NCBI RefSeq assembly: GCF_910592395.1
Contig: NC_088313.1
Span: 9,548,501-9,612,500 of the forward strand
DNA length: 64,000 nucleotides
DNA from: Lineus longissimus
Taxonomy: Eukaryota > Nemertea > Pilidiophora > Heteronemertea > Lineidae
Direction: 5' to 3'
Each line of letters starts with the position of its first letter. Positions within the stretch are counted from its first letter, which is position 1. The translations under genes were made by a program, and so were the position numbers. The notes beneath the pieces are model-generated. The model worked only from the letters and a program-made list of their open reading frames with translations, was not told the origin of the DNA and ran no database searches. Of this stretch, positions 40,712 to 51,394 are shown in pieces.

Positions 40712-42115
40712 CCCAGAATGTTACAAAAAGGCTCGTGTGCGCCCGCTTCTGAAGAAACCCTCTCTAGACCCTGAGGTATCGTCAAATTACCGTCCAGTAT
40801 CGAACCTTCCTTTCATGTCAAAAGTTGTTGAGAAGGTTGTGTCAAAGAGGCTGTCAGATCACTTTGACACAAACAGGTTGTTTGATCCAATGCAGTCAGC
40901 ATATCGAGCTAAGCATAGCACAGAAACTGCCTTGCTTAAAGTTCACAACGATATTGTCCATGCCATGGATTCTAACAAAGCTGTTCTGTTTGTGGCACTG
41001 GATCTGTCTGCTGCTTTTGACACACTGGACCACCCAATTCTCCTCAAACGTCTTGAGAATAGATTCGGGGTTACCGGATCAGCATTGCAGTGGTTCAAAT
41101 CTTATCTCACGGGGAGGTCACAAGAGGTGACGGTGGAAGACGCTGTATCAGATAAGGTTCCCTTACTTTTTGGAGTTCCCCAGGGTTCTGTACTGGGCCC
41201 TCTCTTGTTCACTGCATACAACAGTCCTCTTGGCGACATTATCCGATCATTCCTCCTGCCATATATACTGTTTGCTGATGACAGTGGTCTCTACACTATC
41301 TTTGATCCAACTAACCCAACCGTGGTGCAAAATGTTATTTCGAGCCTTACACTACGGAGTCAATTAAGGAATGGATGGTGAGAAACAAACTGAAATTGAA
41401 TGACAGTAAGACCGAATTTTTCCTTGCATGTGTAAAGAACCTACAGAAGTATGTGTCTGATCTGAAATTGAAAATTGGCGATACTGGAATTGAGCTGAGT
41501 GATACCATCAAGATTCTTGGTGTAACATTTGACAGAGAAATGTCCATGAAAACGCATGTTAACAATGTATGCCGTGCGGCAAATTTCCATCTCTATCGTA
41601 TAAGCAAGATAAGATCTTTGCTCAGTAAATCAGCAGCAACAAGTGCAGTGCGGACCTTAGTTGTCTCGCAGTTGGACTACGCAAATAGTCTACTATATAA
41701 CATCTCTGAGGCCAATGTGCGTAAGCTTCAACTGGTTCAAAACTCGGCAGCTCGTCTCGTCACTAGGGTGTCCAGAGGGGATCATATCACTCCGGTTCTG
41801 TGCGCACTCCACTGGCTTCCTTTGAAAGCAAGGCTCGAGTACAAGGTTAATCTAATGGTCTACAAATGTCTACATGATTACGCACCAAAATATCTCGCAG
41901 ACTGCTTGGAAGTTTACAAACCCTCACGCTCCCTGCGGTCAAGTACAATGGGTCTGTGTAAGGAAATCCGCACAAACCGGGTGATAGGCTCCTCTGCATT
42001 CGCAGTGGCGGGACCAAAGCTATGGAATGAGCTTCCAAATAGTGTTCGTGGCCAGAGTACCCTGGGTCGTTTTAAAACTGCACTAAAAACTCATATTTTT
42101 AAGAAATTCTTTTGA
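40712..42115 (+). pseudogene. LINE reverse transcriptase, one frameshift
   Basis: The coding sequence enters at RPLLKKPSLDPEVSSNYRPV, has motif A LFVALDLSAAFDTLDH with catalytic Asp, motif B FGVPQGSVLGPLLFTAYN and motif C ILFADDSGLY with both Asp residues. At 41370-41381 the frame shifts and a 246-residue continuation (41375-42115) supplies KLKLNDSKTEFFL, IKILGVTFDREMSMK, the RLVTRVSRGDHITP...LHWLPLKARLEYK block and the terminal 'KLWNELPNSVR'. All RT catalytic residues are present, and only one lesion is visible besides the 5' truncation, so this is the youngest-looking RT of the L2-type in the window. Confidence 0.88.
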
Positions 42116-42249
42116 ATCATTTGCACGTTTTCTTTAGTAATGACTTTTATTCTATCATGTATTAATGTTATGTTTTATTATAAATTGTAAAGCGCTTAGA
42201 AGTTTTAACAACGTTAAGCGCTATAAAAAAAATGTTTTTAATAATAATA
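40712..42249 (+). mobile_element. 5'-truncated L2/CR1-like LINE
   Basis: Inserted into the palindrome arm, with GTAT on both sides (40708-40711 and 42250-42253). The 3' end has AAAGCGCTTAGAAG...TAAGCGCTATAAAAAA and a TAATAATAATAG tail, the L2-like 3' signature. The endonuclease is lost by 5' truncation. Confidence 0.85.
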
Positions 42250-42312
42250 GTATGCACGTTAACCATAGTAGCGCTTCGCAGAAAAGCCTTCGGCTTTTCT
42301 GCTGCGCGCTTA
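42250..42312. repeat. Right arm of palindrome, last part
   Basis: TATGCACGTTAACCATAGTAGCGC and GCTGCGCGCTTA match in reverse complement 35091-35125, with an added hairpin GAAAAGCCTTCGGCTTTTC between them. Confidence 0.75.
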
Positions 42313-42324
42313 TAATGTACAGGT

Positions 42325-42992
42325 ATTGACCCTTTCACTGCCGGAGGCGCACTTCTGCGACAATCAATATTATTCCCTTTACTGCCGGAGGCGCACTTCT
42401 GCGACAATTATCCATACACTATAAAACCATTGAAATTTCGTTATTGAGCGTGGTTAGCTTAAAGTTTGATAGATGGCGCGGTAGTATAGATGGTTCAGCA
42501 AAATATGGCGGAGGGTTTTATATTTCGATGTTTGGAAGTTTATCGAGTAATTTGAAGCCAAAATGACCAAGAAGAAACTGACTGTGTCTGAGGTCCTTGA
42601 TGAGCTGGATAAAGTGAACGATTCGGACTCTGGTGAGGAGTTCGTCGATGATGATGATTTAGATCCTGACTTTGATGTAAATGATGAACAAATTAGCGAT
42701 AATGAGAGTGTGTATATTGTGTTTTGCCAATTACATAGTTTTTTCAAAAAAATTGTCGTCCTCATTATAAATTCAAGATGGCGGTATGCAAATTAGGGCA
42801 AATTATGGTCCCATTTTGAAGATTAGGCAACACTGAACAACTTTTATATACATTGTTTTGCTCTATCTCCAGAGGCTTTCTCTCTACAGGGTGGAGAAAT
42901 ATCCATACTCAAAATCATGTTAAAACAAAGAAACCTACCGGCAGGTGAGGTAGCTAAAAATTAGAAGCTACCGGCAGTGAAAGGGTTAAGAG
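42325..42992 (+). mobile_element. piggyBac-like remnant
   Basis: Left end TTGACCCTTTCACTGCCGG (42325) and right end CCGGCAGTGAAAGGGTTAA (about 42970-42988) are inverted repeats; the right one retains TTAA, the left has TTGA. The left end is duplicated in tandem (GCCGGAGGCGCACTTCTGCG twice, 42341 and 42382). The transposase body is deleted. Confidence 0.7.
42563..42796 (+). pseudogene. piggyBac transposase N-terminus
   Basis: A 77-residue frame: KKKLTVSEVLDELDKVNDS, then DSGEEFVDDDDLDPDFDVND. The 'L...EVL..L......DS....E...DDDD.DPD' start is that of piggyBac-type transposases, whose N-termini are acidic. After about residue 50 the sequence is AT-rich and unrelated, ending at a stop; no DDD catalytic domain follows. 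It lies centrally between the TTAA-type ends. Confidence 0.6.
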
Positions 42993-43175
42993 AAAAATGA
43001 ACAGAATACAATTTGAGGAATACAAGTTTAAATAACTCACCAATTCATGGCTTGTTTACTGGGTAAAAAATACACCGCTTCAAGGGCATGGCAGAAGACT
43101 AACTAAAATAGGTTCCCTCATGTACACTCACAGCTCAGGCCAAGGTTAATTATATAAGCTCATTAGGCCTACTTT
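42993..43175. other. Spacer, no feature
   Basis: Short AT-rich spacer between the piggyBac remnant and the next repeat. Confidence 0.4.
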
Positions 43176-44160
43176 CAGCCGCGTTTACAACTTACCAATT
43201 TAGACCGGCATTTTTAAACCGGCTCAGAATCTAAGCCGGTGTAGAAGTTTAAAATGTCCTAGGATAAAATGTCCGGGAACAAAGGATTCTATTATGCGCT
43301 GAGCTAGTGACGGTCATTGCCTCTATAGAACCATATGCCATAATCTGTCAGAATACAATAGGCCCGGACACATTTTCTAGGGGGGGCACTTTTTACTTTT
43401 ACACCGGCTTAGAAATCTTTTCTGTCCACACCATTTTATTCTCGCTGCAGGTGAGCTCGCCGTGGCGTTATAAATAGCATCAATGATAGTTTGTAAAGTG
43501 GCCGCGGGATGGCGATAGCAAGCACCTTGTTCCCGGTCGGGGTGGAATTGATCAAATTGTGTGATGAGAAGAAAAAAAGTAAACACGGAAATGTCAGAAA
43601 ATGAAAGTTAAAAAGCCATTATTGCTGCATTTTGCACAAACCTGATCCCCATTTCGTTCAAAACCCATTTTGGTCATTTCCGCGGCCATTTTTCGGTATA
43701 TTTTTGAGTCTTTGACAGTCCCTTCCAGTTGCTTCTGGATGTCTTCTCGACTCCATAGCGCCAACAATAACCTGGTCTCTTTCTCAGACCAGTTCTTTCC
43801 TCTTTCCGTGGCTTTTGGGGGCATTTTATTCCGTCAGTATTAAAATCTAAAATCGATGCAAAACCATAACAATGTAAAATGACAGCGTGATGTGCGATTC
43901 TATCTCCACAGGAGGAGAGTTTCAACAAGCGCCATCTGTAGCCGTACTCAGTAAACGTTATAAACCGGTATTTTCTGTCCACACCATTCGCAATGCCGTT
44001 CTAAATTCTGAGCCGGCTCAAAAGGCGGTCCTGACCCGCCAATGATTGCCGGTTTAAGATAGAACGGCAATTGGCGTTCTAAACTAAGCCGGATCGATTT
44101 TTCAATGGTGTAAACACAAAAAAGGCGGTCCAGAACCGACATTTTTGTGTGGTGTCAACG
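43176..44160. mobile_element. Decayed DNA transposon with CCGGCT-rich inverted ends
   Basis: Related inverted words lie at both sides: ACCGGCTCAGAATCTAAGCC (43217) on the left and CTAAATTCTGAGCCGGCTCA (44000) plus AAACTAAGCCGGATCG (44080) on the right, and GTTTACA/TGTAAAC near the outer edges. The middle holds a Myb/SANT-like exon. A Harbinger-type element, which carries such a protein, would fit; no DDE transposase is seen. Confidence 0.45.
43642..43824 (-). CDS. Myb/SANT-like (trihelix) domain exon
   Basis: From Met at 43824: KNWSEKETRLLLALWSREDI, QKQLEGTVKDSKIYRKMAAE, MTKMGFERNGDQ, followed by a splice donor CAG|GTTTGT at 43641/43642. Trp, 'ET..LL.LWS', 'Q.QL.G...N..IY..IA..M...G' and '(D)Q' match the Myb/SANT-like DNA-binding domain 4 of transposon-associated and host trihelix proteins, in which 'QC..K.KNLK' comes next, that is, on the following exon. 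I do not find that exon. Reading beyond the donor gives a short non-homologous tail and a stop. Confidence 0.7.
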
Positions 44161-44399
44161 CCACTAATATTACAGCAAGTCAGAAATTCCACAAGGGCCT
44201 GAGCCATAACTGCAACAAACGGAGACCAAATGTAAAATATAAAAAGGTAACTTAAAGAAAAAGTAATTTGAATAAAAATTGAATGAAAACCTTCACAGAA
44301 GCCTTGACATTGAATAGGCATATCTGAATTTTTAGTTATTATAATATTAAAAAATAAAGCGCGCCTTTTAAACCTCAATTCTTGAACATGCAACCTTTA
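44161..44399. other. Spacer, no feature
   Basis: AT-rich, no ORF with motif. Confidence 0.35.
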
Positions 44400-44474
44400 A
44401 CCCTTATACTAGTGTCATGCTCGACCCTACTTTGTCTGCCCTACTTTAAGACTGTTATAGCTAAAGTAGTTGTG

Positions 44475-44790
44475 TTTGGTATCGAACTGAAGATAATGAA
44501 CAGTAGGTTTGTTCTAACCCATTTTCATTACCAACTGACCAACTTGGAGACGGTTACAGCGAAAGGTGTCATCCGTGTTTGATATCAAACTAAAAGTGTT
44601 TAAGAGTAGGTTTACCCTGATGATATACTTTTATGACTCACTATTAAACAACTTGAACAACGTTAGAGGAAGGCAGTAGCGTTATTTGTATCAAACTAAA
44701 GGTATTGAAGAGCAGTTTTGCGCTGGCCTGCTTAAACACAGTTGGAGCAAAGGCACTGACGGTATTGAAGAGCGGATGTGACAAAAGAAC
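44475..44790. repeat. Diverged ~105-bp tandem repeat x3
   Basis: Three degenerate units share TATC(A/G)AACTAAA(A/G)(G/A)T followed by GAACAGTAGGTTT / AAGAGTAGGTTT / AAGAGCAGTTTT, starting near 44480, 44583 and 44690. Non-coding. Confidence 0.6.
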
Positions 44791-45119
44791 CCCTCAACTA
44801 CATCATTCACTGCAGTTCAAATAAAACCTTCACAACTGTCATCCAACCTAGAGGCCAATTTCATTAGATGTGTGTAATTTCTCCCTGATTAGTTATAGGG
44901 CCTATTCATATTCTGTGAAGATTTACATGAAGGACCTGAATCTGTCTATTCAGTAGTTAAACGCTATTTTAAGCTGAACGCCCTTCATGAATTTGGCCGC
45001 ATTTGTCTAAGCTTGATTCCATCTAGTCTGTGCACATCTCCCTATCTACCATAAACCTACATTCTGGTACTCGCATATACTACTTGCTACATGTTCTTGT
45101 CATTCATCTCATTCCTTGC
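44791..45119. other. Intergenic, no gene recognised
   Basis: No supported feature. Confidence 0.35.
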
Positions 45120-45415
45120 TATTAAATTCCGCCAGCGTAGCTCTTCAGGCCGCCAGACCTCTAGTCTTAAAATCCAGAATAACATTAGCGATTTTCCACT
45201 CGGATGGTACGACACCGAGTTGCAAAGACATATTAAAAACAAAACAAAGTGATTCGCTCAAAACATCTGAGCAAGACTTCAAGACGCAAGGTGAAATGTT
45301 ATTAGGGCCACACGCTTTTGTGGCATCTAGTTTACCTAGTACCGTTTCAACATTCTGCATAAAAATTGAATACAACCCAGATGTTGACTCTCGAACTGTT
45401 TTATATTAGGATACA
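45120..45415 (-). pseudogene. LINE reverse transcriptase fragment
   Basis: Minus strand reads NVETVLGKLDATKACGPNNI, SPCVLKSCSDVLSESLCFVF and GVVPSEWKIANVILDFKTRG. This is the stretch just before RT fingers ('..L..L...KA.GPD.I.P..LK.....L...L...FN.SL..G..P..WK.A.V.P..K') of CR1/Jockey LINEs. It is cut on both sides and no RT palm follows. Confidence 0.75.
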
Positions 45416-46035
45416 CAACCGGCACAGAGTGCGCGAACGAGGAGTAGAAGTATTAGAGTTGCTATCTGTTGAGCGACTGTCAACGGTGTGATATGGATGC
45501 ACTCATACCCTGCATTGCGGATCGGGTAAAATCCAAAAATGACAATAATCTATTGTTTTTCATAACACACTTAATCGGGTAAATGCTTATTTCTTAATGC
45601 CTATTTGGAATCATCAAAGGCCAACGCGTTAAATAAACGCATCGATTGTCATCAACATAAGTACGATAGGGGAAGAGCCTGCCCGGGAAGGACACTCAAT
45701 AAATGAATTGCTTGTGGTGCACATAGATGATTTTTTACGAAGTAATAGGCAGCGGCAAAAACTTATCCGCCTCCTGTGTTTGATTGTGGAGCTGACAACT
45801 ATCATAAACAAGCCTATCGGCGTCTGATTCACAATGTGGTTTGTGAGGAGTGTCATAGTCGTCAACAGTGTAGCTTACGTATTTCGAAGACCAGTGGAAT
45901 TGGCGGCGTCAAATTATTAGTGAAATTTATAATTTACAAATTACAAATTACAAATCGTTTATTGAAACCGTGTAAAAAGTTACATTTTACATAAGATGAA
46001 AGTACAATGACCATAAGCATGATGAACTAAATAAC
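45416..46035. other. Intergenic, no gene recognised
   Basis: Contains a short triple repeat of ATTACAA (45931-45955). One plus frame near 45780 reads YHKQAYRRLIHNVV, loosely like the AYR.. part of P2RX7_C-type domains, but too short to call. Confidence 0.35.
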
Positions 46036-46640
46036 TGGTGTGACATTGTTGTGGATTTGGTGGTGTGCAGCTGGAGGAGTGGACAATGTCACAACCAGGG
46101 TTCCTACATTATGTACAGTGGAACCTCCGTTAGTAGACACCTCTCTATTAAAGACAACCTTTCCAATAAGGACACTGGTTTTGGTCCCAAATTGGTTGTT
46201 TCCATTCAATTTTGACTTCTCTAATCAGTCTTTGGGTGTTCCGAATGCTTGACACATTTCGAACATGTTTTGGTTGGAAACAACCCTACAGTCTTACACT
46301 TATGGCTGAATGAATGACAGTGCATTTTCGTGTAAGCTCGGTGACGAAATGCTGCGACACTATTCGTCACCAACATGCTTGATGGGTGGTGCCATCTGCA
46401 CAAAGGACGATGAATTAAATAACTGATGTGACATTGTCGCTGCATTTGCAGGTGTCCACATCGAGGAGTAGATGATGTCACTACATGTACCAGGGTTTGT
46501 ACTTTCATATACAGTGGGCCTACTTTTTGTGGACACCTTTCTATTGAGGACAACCTCTTTAATAAGGACAGTAGTTTTTGGTTCCAAATTGGTTGTTTCC
46601 ATTCAACTCGACTTCTCAGTTTAGGACACCTCTCTGTTAA
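46036..46640. repeat. ~382-bp tandem duplication with pogo-like end
   Basis: 46036-46230 recurs at 46418-46620: TGTGACATTGT, CCAGGGTT, then TACAGTGGAACCTCCGTTAG (46118) and its counterpart TACAGTGGGCCTACTTTTTG (46501), then TCTATTAA.GACAACCT and CCAAATTGGTTGTTTCCATT. CAGTGGAACCTC is the usual start of pogo/Tigger terminal repeats, so each unit probably contains such an end. Confidence 0.7.
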
Positions 46641-47285
46641 AACAGCACTTTTCAGTCCCTGGCGCATTTCTGGAAATTTCATGCTATAGAGCAATTGGTT
46701 CAGCTAAGTGACAAGAACAGTACTATAAGACGGTTTTAAAAAGTTGAAAATTATTTATTTAAATGACATATGAATGGTTCAGCAGTAATTGGCAGTGTGC
46801 ATTATGTAATGAAATATGATTTACATAATATAACATTTTTGTGACAAATAGTACAGATGATGGATAAATCGATACAGTGGATAGCTGTCAGAATATGCAA
46901 TACATGCAATAGCATTTGTTTTTATTGAGATTTTGCGAGAACCAAGTGGTATTTTGACAAGATAATAGAAAGCCAATAACACTACAAGAACATGACTTCA
47001 ATACATTGACATTGTAGTACTTGGTATACTAAAAATATTCAAAGATGGGTATCTTGAGTTAAAGTACAAGATGTATGAATGAAGGAGGCACTCGGGTAAG
47101 AAATGGTGTCGCTAATGAAAGATTAGAATTAAGACATATCTCTGTATTTCATGTGGTGTACTGACAAATGGTGCAGTTTGTTAGCAATTTTGTACATAGT
47201 TGGTGTGTCATGTTTATTCATACATCTTGCTATATAAAAGCGAGTGAGAGAGGCATTGTGACATTAGAGTGTTGTATATCTATAG
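46641..47285. other. Intergenic, no gene recognised
   Basis: AT-rich; no supported coding or repeat structure. Confidence 0.35.
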
Positions 47286-47287
47286 AA

Positions 47288-47481
47288 TATGTGACCCGTC
47301 ACAGCAAAACCAGGTACATGTCGCACAGAAGATGAGCCTAAATGACACCAGGAGATAATGGAAGAAATTGATGTGCTCATATTTTACAAAAGGCAGACAA
47401 TAGATAAATGAACAAACAGTCCGTCTCAACCTGCCAAGCTCAGAGCGACATGCGTCTGGTTTTGCTGTGACGGGTCACATA
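47288..47481. mobile_element. 194-bp MITE (TGTGACCCGTCACAG ends)
   Basis: Left TATGTGACCCGTCACAGCAA and right TTGCTGTGACGGGTCACATA pair over about 40 bp, extending to AACCAGGTACATGTCGC / GCGACATGCGTCTGGTT with a few mismatches. TA may be the target duplication. No ORF. Confidence 0.85.
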
Positions 47482-47769
47482 TACAAAGTTTACATAAAAC
47501 AAGATTTGTATGTTTATTTAGGAGGAGTACAAAAGTTGTATATAAAATGCCGACTTCATAATGATTTATAGGACACAAAATTTGACATGACAGCATTTTA
47601 TAAAATATGAATAATCTATAATGAGAATAGTTTTGTAGCACCAATGATTTGAAAATACTGAATTTATTTATTGCATGAATAGAACACAAAAAACAGGATG
47701 ATTACATGATTGTCACATGCGTGAAATATATTGTCATGGATGGGCATTGGGAACAAAAAGAATTGCTGT

Positions 47770-48235
47770 TATCAGCTGCATTGGTAGCGATTGCTTTAGC
47801 TGATTTTCAGAAACTGACAGGAATGAGAATGTTGATATAGTGTTGAAAAAATATTTTTATAACATACATTGCATTCAAATAACACTAAGAAGTAGACGAG
47901 TACTAATTTCGCACACTTGAAAATATATGGACATTGACTGTCACTGGTAGTGGTAGTAGAGTAATTACATGCCATCAGCAGCACTAATTCAGACAGTTTT
48001 CGCTGTGCTTCAGTAACTGACTGGAATGACTAAGTTTGATTGTGCTGAAATGATACATAATAACGTACATTGCATAAACAAAATGATTACAAGATTTGTA
48101 CTGTCTTGAAATATATGGACAGGGACAGTCACAGGAAGTTTGACATGCCATCAGTTGCACTGCTCCCGACAGTTTTCACTGTGCTTCAGTAACTGACTTG
48201 AATGACTAAGTTTGATTGTTCTGTATTTGCCTCCA
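47770..48235. repeat. Diverged ~180-bp tandem repeat x3
   Basis: Units beginning near 47770, 47965 and 48140 share GTGCTTCAGTAACTGACTGG, ATGACTAAGTTTGATTGT, ACATACATTGCAT and ATATATGGACA...GTCAC. Divergence is highest in the first unit. Non-coding. Confidence 0.65.
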
Positions 48236-48541
48236 TTTGGATTTTGTGAACAAAAGTTACTAACCTTGTCAATTGAAGTGTCGAATTCGCCTTGGTCGAA
48301 ATGATAATACAGTAAATAAATCTATTGAATGTTGCTGAAAAGAAAACATTTACTACGTTAGAAGCCATGTACATGATAACACCACCACCACCATTATCAA
48401 TATCATCACAAGTCAACTGGAGAATATGTGTGATATTTGTTCAAAACTTGCGTATATGGTATTTGCAGGTCTATTGTATTGTAACATATTTTTCACTTTC
48501 AAAATTAACTTTTTTACTAGAAATTATGAATCAATACTAAC

Positions 48542-48618
48542 CGTAAGAAGCGTATGAAATTACAGAAGGCCTTCGTCGAAAATATGTAATGTACTTGTAC
48601 TCATTCGTGTCATTAAAC
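48542..48618 (-). other. Exon-like block B
   Basis: Bounded on the minus strand by acceptor GCTTTCAG|GTTTA and donor TTACG|GTTAGT. In the frame set by block A it reads through HIFDEGLL and then a stop. It shares about 40 bp of core (TTTCGACGAAGGCCTTCTG) with block A. Either a duplicated exon of an unidentified gene or repeat-derived. Confidence 0.35.
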
Positions 48619-48969
48619 CTGAAAGCAGCACAGCATAACAGTGAAATTACCGTGACATCAATGGATGTCAAACTAACGTAGTGACGTAAATTTGAATTCG
48701 AAGTGCACAATTTCACAATTAAGGTTTTGAACACATTGAGAACTGAAAAACTTCATACAAATGCTTTCACACCAATGATATGATTGTGGCGCTCCTGATG
48801 AGGTATCGCCCTCTGCTAAACAGCTTTGGTCGTAACTAGGGTAAATGTTTTTTTCAAGTGATATGAGCGATGCAATACCTTAAATACCACCAGCGCCACG
48901 TAGCAGTCAATGAAGTTGTGCTGGTACCCCATTAACGTCATGCTTCAAATTTGAAGAAATTAATATTAC

Positions 48970-49033
48970 CTTCATCAAGTACGTAATATTTATACACCAG
49001 GCCTTTGTCGAAAATGTAGATCTCGAAGTCTAA
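48970..49033 (-). other. Exon-like block A
   Basis: Bounded on the minus strand by a good acceptor TTTCATTACAG|TTAGA and donor GATGAAG|GTAATA. Open frame: LDFEIYIFDKGLVYKYYVLD. 64 bp. The core matches block B in DNA and in reading frame (IFDKGL / IFDEGL). Gene not recognised. Confidence 0.4.
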
Positions 49034-49039
49034 CTGTAA

Positions 49040-50936
49040 TGAAAGAAAACATCAATGTGACAATATGGTCTACTATTTATGAGGGGGAGAACGGGTATTT
49101 TCGGGACACTGGGATGGGCCGAAAATAACTGTCGGGATTCGGGATAGACACCCTTATTTTAGCGGGATTCGAGACAAGCCGTGTTTTGCGTCACGATTCG
49201 GCTAAAATTGCATGTTGGGAAACGGGATAAGCCTTTTTTCCTAACGGGACGTCGAGACAGTTACCCCCCCCCCCCTTCCCCGTTCCCACCCTCATGACAT
49301 GTAGCATTGATTGTATTGTAGGCCTATTGTTACTCACAATCTATTTTTTTGTAATTGATACTGGTAGTATCAATGTGAAATATGCCACACGTTGGGAGCA
49401 TGCAAGGCCTAGTACAATACACCATCATCACAATCAAATATTTCAATAATACACTGTCAACGAGAGTGAATGTTCAACCATCAATCACGTGCATTGTAGT
49501 GTAGCCTACATCCCCCATGACGGCTTGCGCCCCGCTGACACGACGAGCACATGGCTGAGCCAATCCATCGCCTATACACTACTTTACAAAAATCGACACC
49601 TACTGAAACTTTCACTAATTATTCTCGGAAATGTACTTTATCGTTACATCAATAAATGCACATTCGAATTTCAAAACTACCACTTATTTTTGCCGTGAAA
49701 CTGACCTGAGTTATCGAAACACCGCCACTACGAAAAGAGGAAGAAGCAGGTCCGCATTTATCGAAATATTGCTAAATATAATTGTCAAAATGTCGACCAA
49801 ATTACCAATTAAATCACAATAAACTTATCAAATGTTCACTCATGCCTTTGGGTGAAAAAATACTGATTTTTCAATCATTCTCAATTTTACAAATCACCAA
49901 TCACAAAAAGAAATAATGATGCAATTACCCAAAATAGATGAGATTTGACCACTGGTATAATTCCGCCATCTTGGATATCGGCATCGTCACCACCACTTCA
50001 AATTCTAAAGTCTTATTCAGGCCTAATATGTGTCACCTGCTGTGGTAAAATGGCTTGTTTTATCAATAAATAACAAAATATGATCTTTGTAAATAAAATC
50101 GGAGATCTTCTGGTGTGTTTTTATGTGAATTTATTACGAACTATCAATGCAGCGCAGGGCAGCCATCGTGTTCTCATGCGTAGTGGCGATGCGATAGCCA
50201 TCCGCGGCACTGCTTTTCAAGATGGTGGCAATTGCCCAGTGCTAGAGGCGTTGTAAGGAAAATTGAGAACAGGCCCCTAATGAATGAACTCTCAACGATA
50301 TCGATATATTTTCGTAATTCCAGCACAACTGTTCAACAATGAACGTCCACCGACAATCCCACTTAACGAATATTAATATCAATTCATATCATGTATCTTA
50401 AAACGCTTTTATTTCATTTTAAAAAGAGTTATCGAGTGAACGATGACCTCCTACCGTACCCTCGAAATAAACAGCCAAAATGACCACAAAAACACCTTTT
50501 TAGAAAAAAACAGCGATTTTTACGAAATAAATGTCATCAGAGACGAAACTAGACACTAATTTAGCTAGGTATGCACAGTAATAGTACCTGAAGTGATCGA
50601 TTTCAAGGAGAAAATACACTGAAAACAACTTTTCAGGAACAGAAATAAGATCACATTGTGAATAATATTGAGCACGCTGATCATAATGGTCGGACTTATC
50701 GCGCCCCCTGCAAACCGACATGAAAATAACCGTTTAGTAGATTATACTGTCGAAAGGTATCGAAATTCAAGAACTCGAGACTTTACTTTACTGGGCGTGT
50801 AATCCGATTAAGCGTCCCTGCACTACACGAGTGATTTACGAGAGATTTCGTGACCGATGCAGATTTTGAGAATTTTCCGAGAGAAAAACGAGAGTTGGTG
50901 TTCGAAGTGGATCAGTCGGAATGGAAGAAAGAATGC
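49040..50936. other. Intergenic, no gene recognised
   Basis: 49080-49290 is a G/C-rich stretch with repeated CGGGATTCGGGATA-like words ending in poly(C) (49265-49277). The rest is AT-rich, with short frames lacking motifs. Confidence 0.4.
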
Positions 50937-51137
50937 TCATTTCTCAATATCCCTTTTAGCCTCCTTAAGGCAGCAATAGCGGCGCTCAAAGTGGCGGTGC
51001 TTCGAAGTTAATACATTATGCAAATGAGTAAACCTCCCTAAAAATGTTTTTTCCGGATTTCCGAAAATCGTGAGTAGCTCCAATAACATGTCCGAGGAGG
51101 AAGAGGCGTTTTCATTCTCGCCGGAGAAATCTCCCAA
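50937..51137 (-). other. Possible first exon, unrecognised
   Basis: A 66-residue minus-strand frame starting MGDFSGENENASSSSDMLLE, followed by LLTIFGNPEKTFLGRF. The upstream side is more CpG-rich than its surroundings, and GGGAG|GTTTAC near 51043 could serve as a donor. No homology recognised. Confidence 0.25.
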
Positions 51138-51394
51138 TTTTTACCGGAATTTTTATTTGCAGAATAGAGGAAAGAAGAGGTATATCCGACGGGGAAATTC
51201 TTCAAAATTGTCAATAAATGATATTGTGTCTTGATTCGCTTGCTTCCTTTTTATAAAAAGTTCATCATTGCAGCTGCACGCTGCCACAGGCACAGCGTGT
51301 TCGTAACGTTTGGGCTGCCCAGGGAGTCTATAACTACCCATGACAAAAGCAAGCACCCGACACAAAAGTACCGCAGACGGGCTTAAAAACCAAA

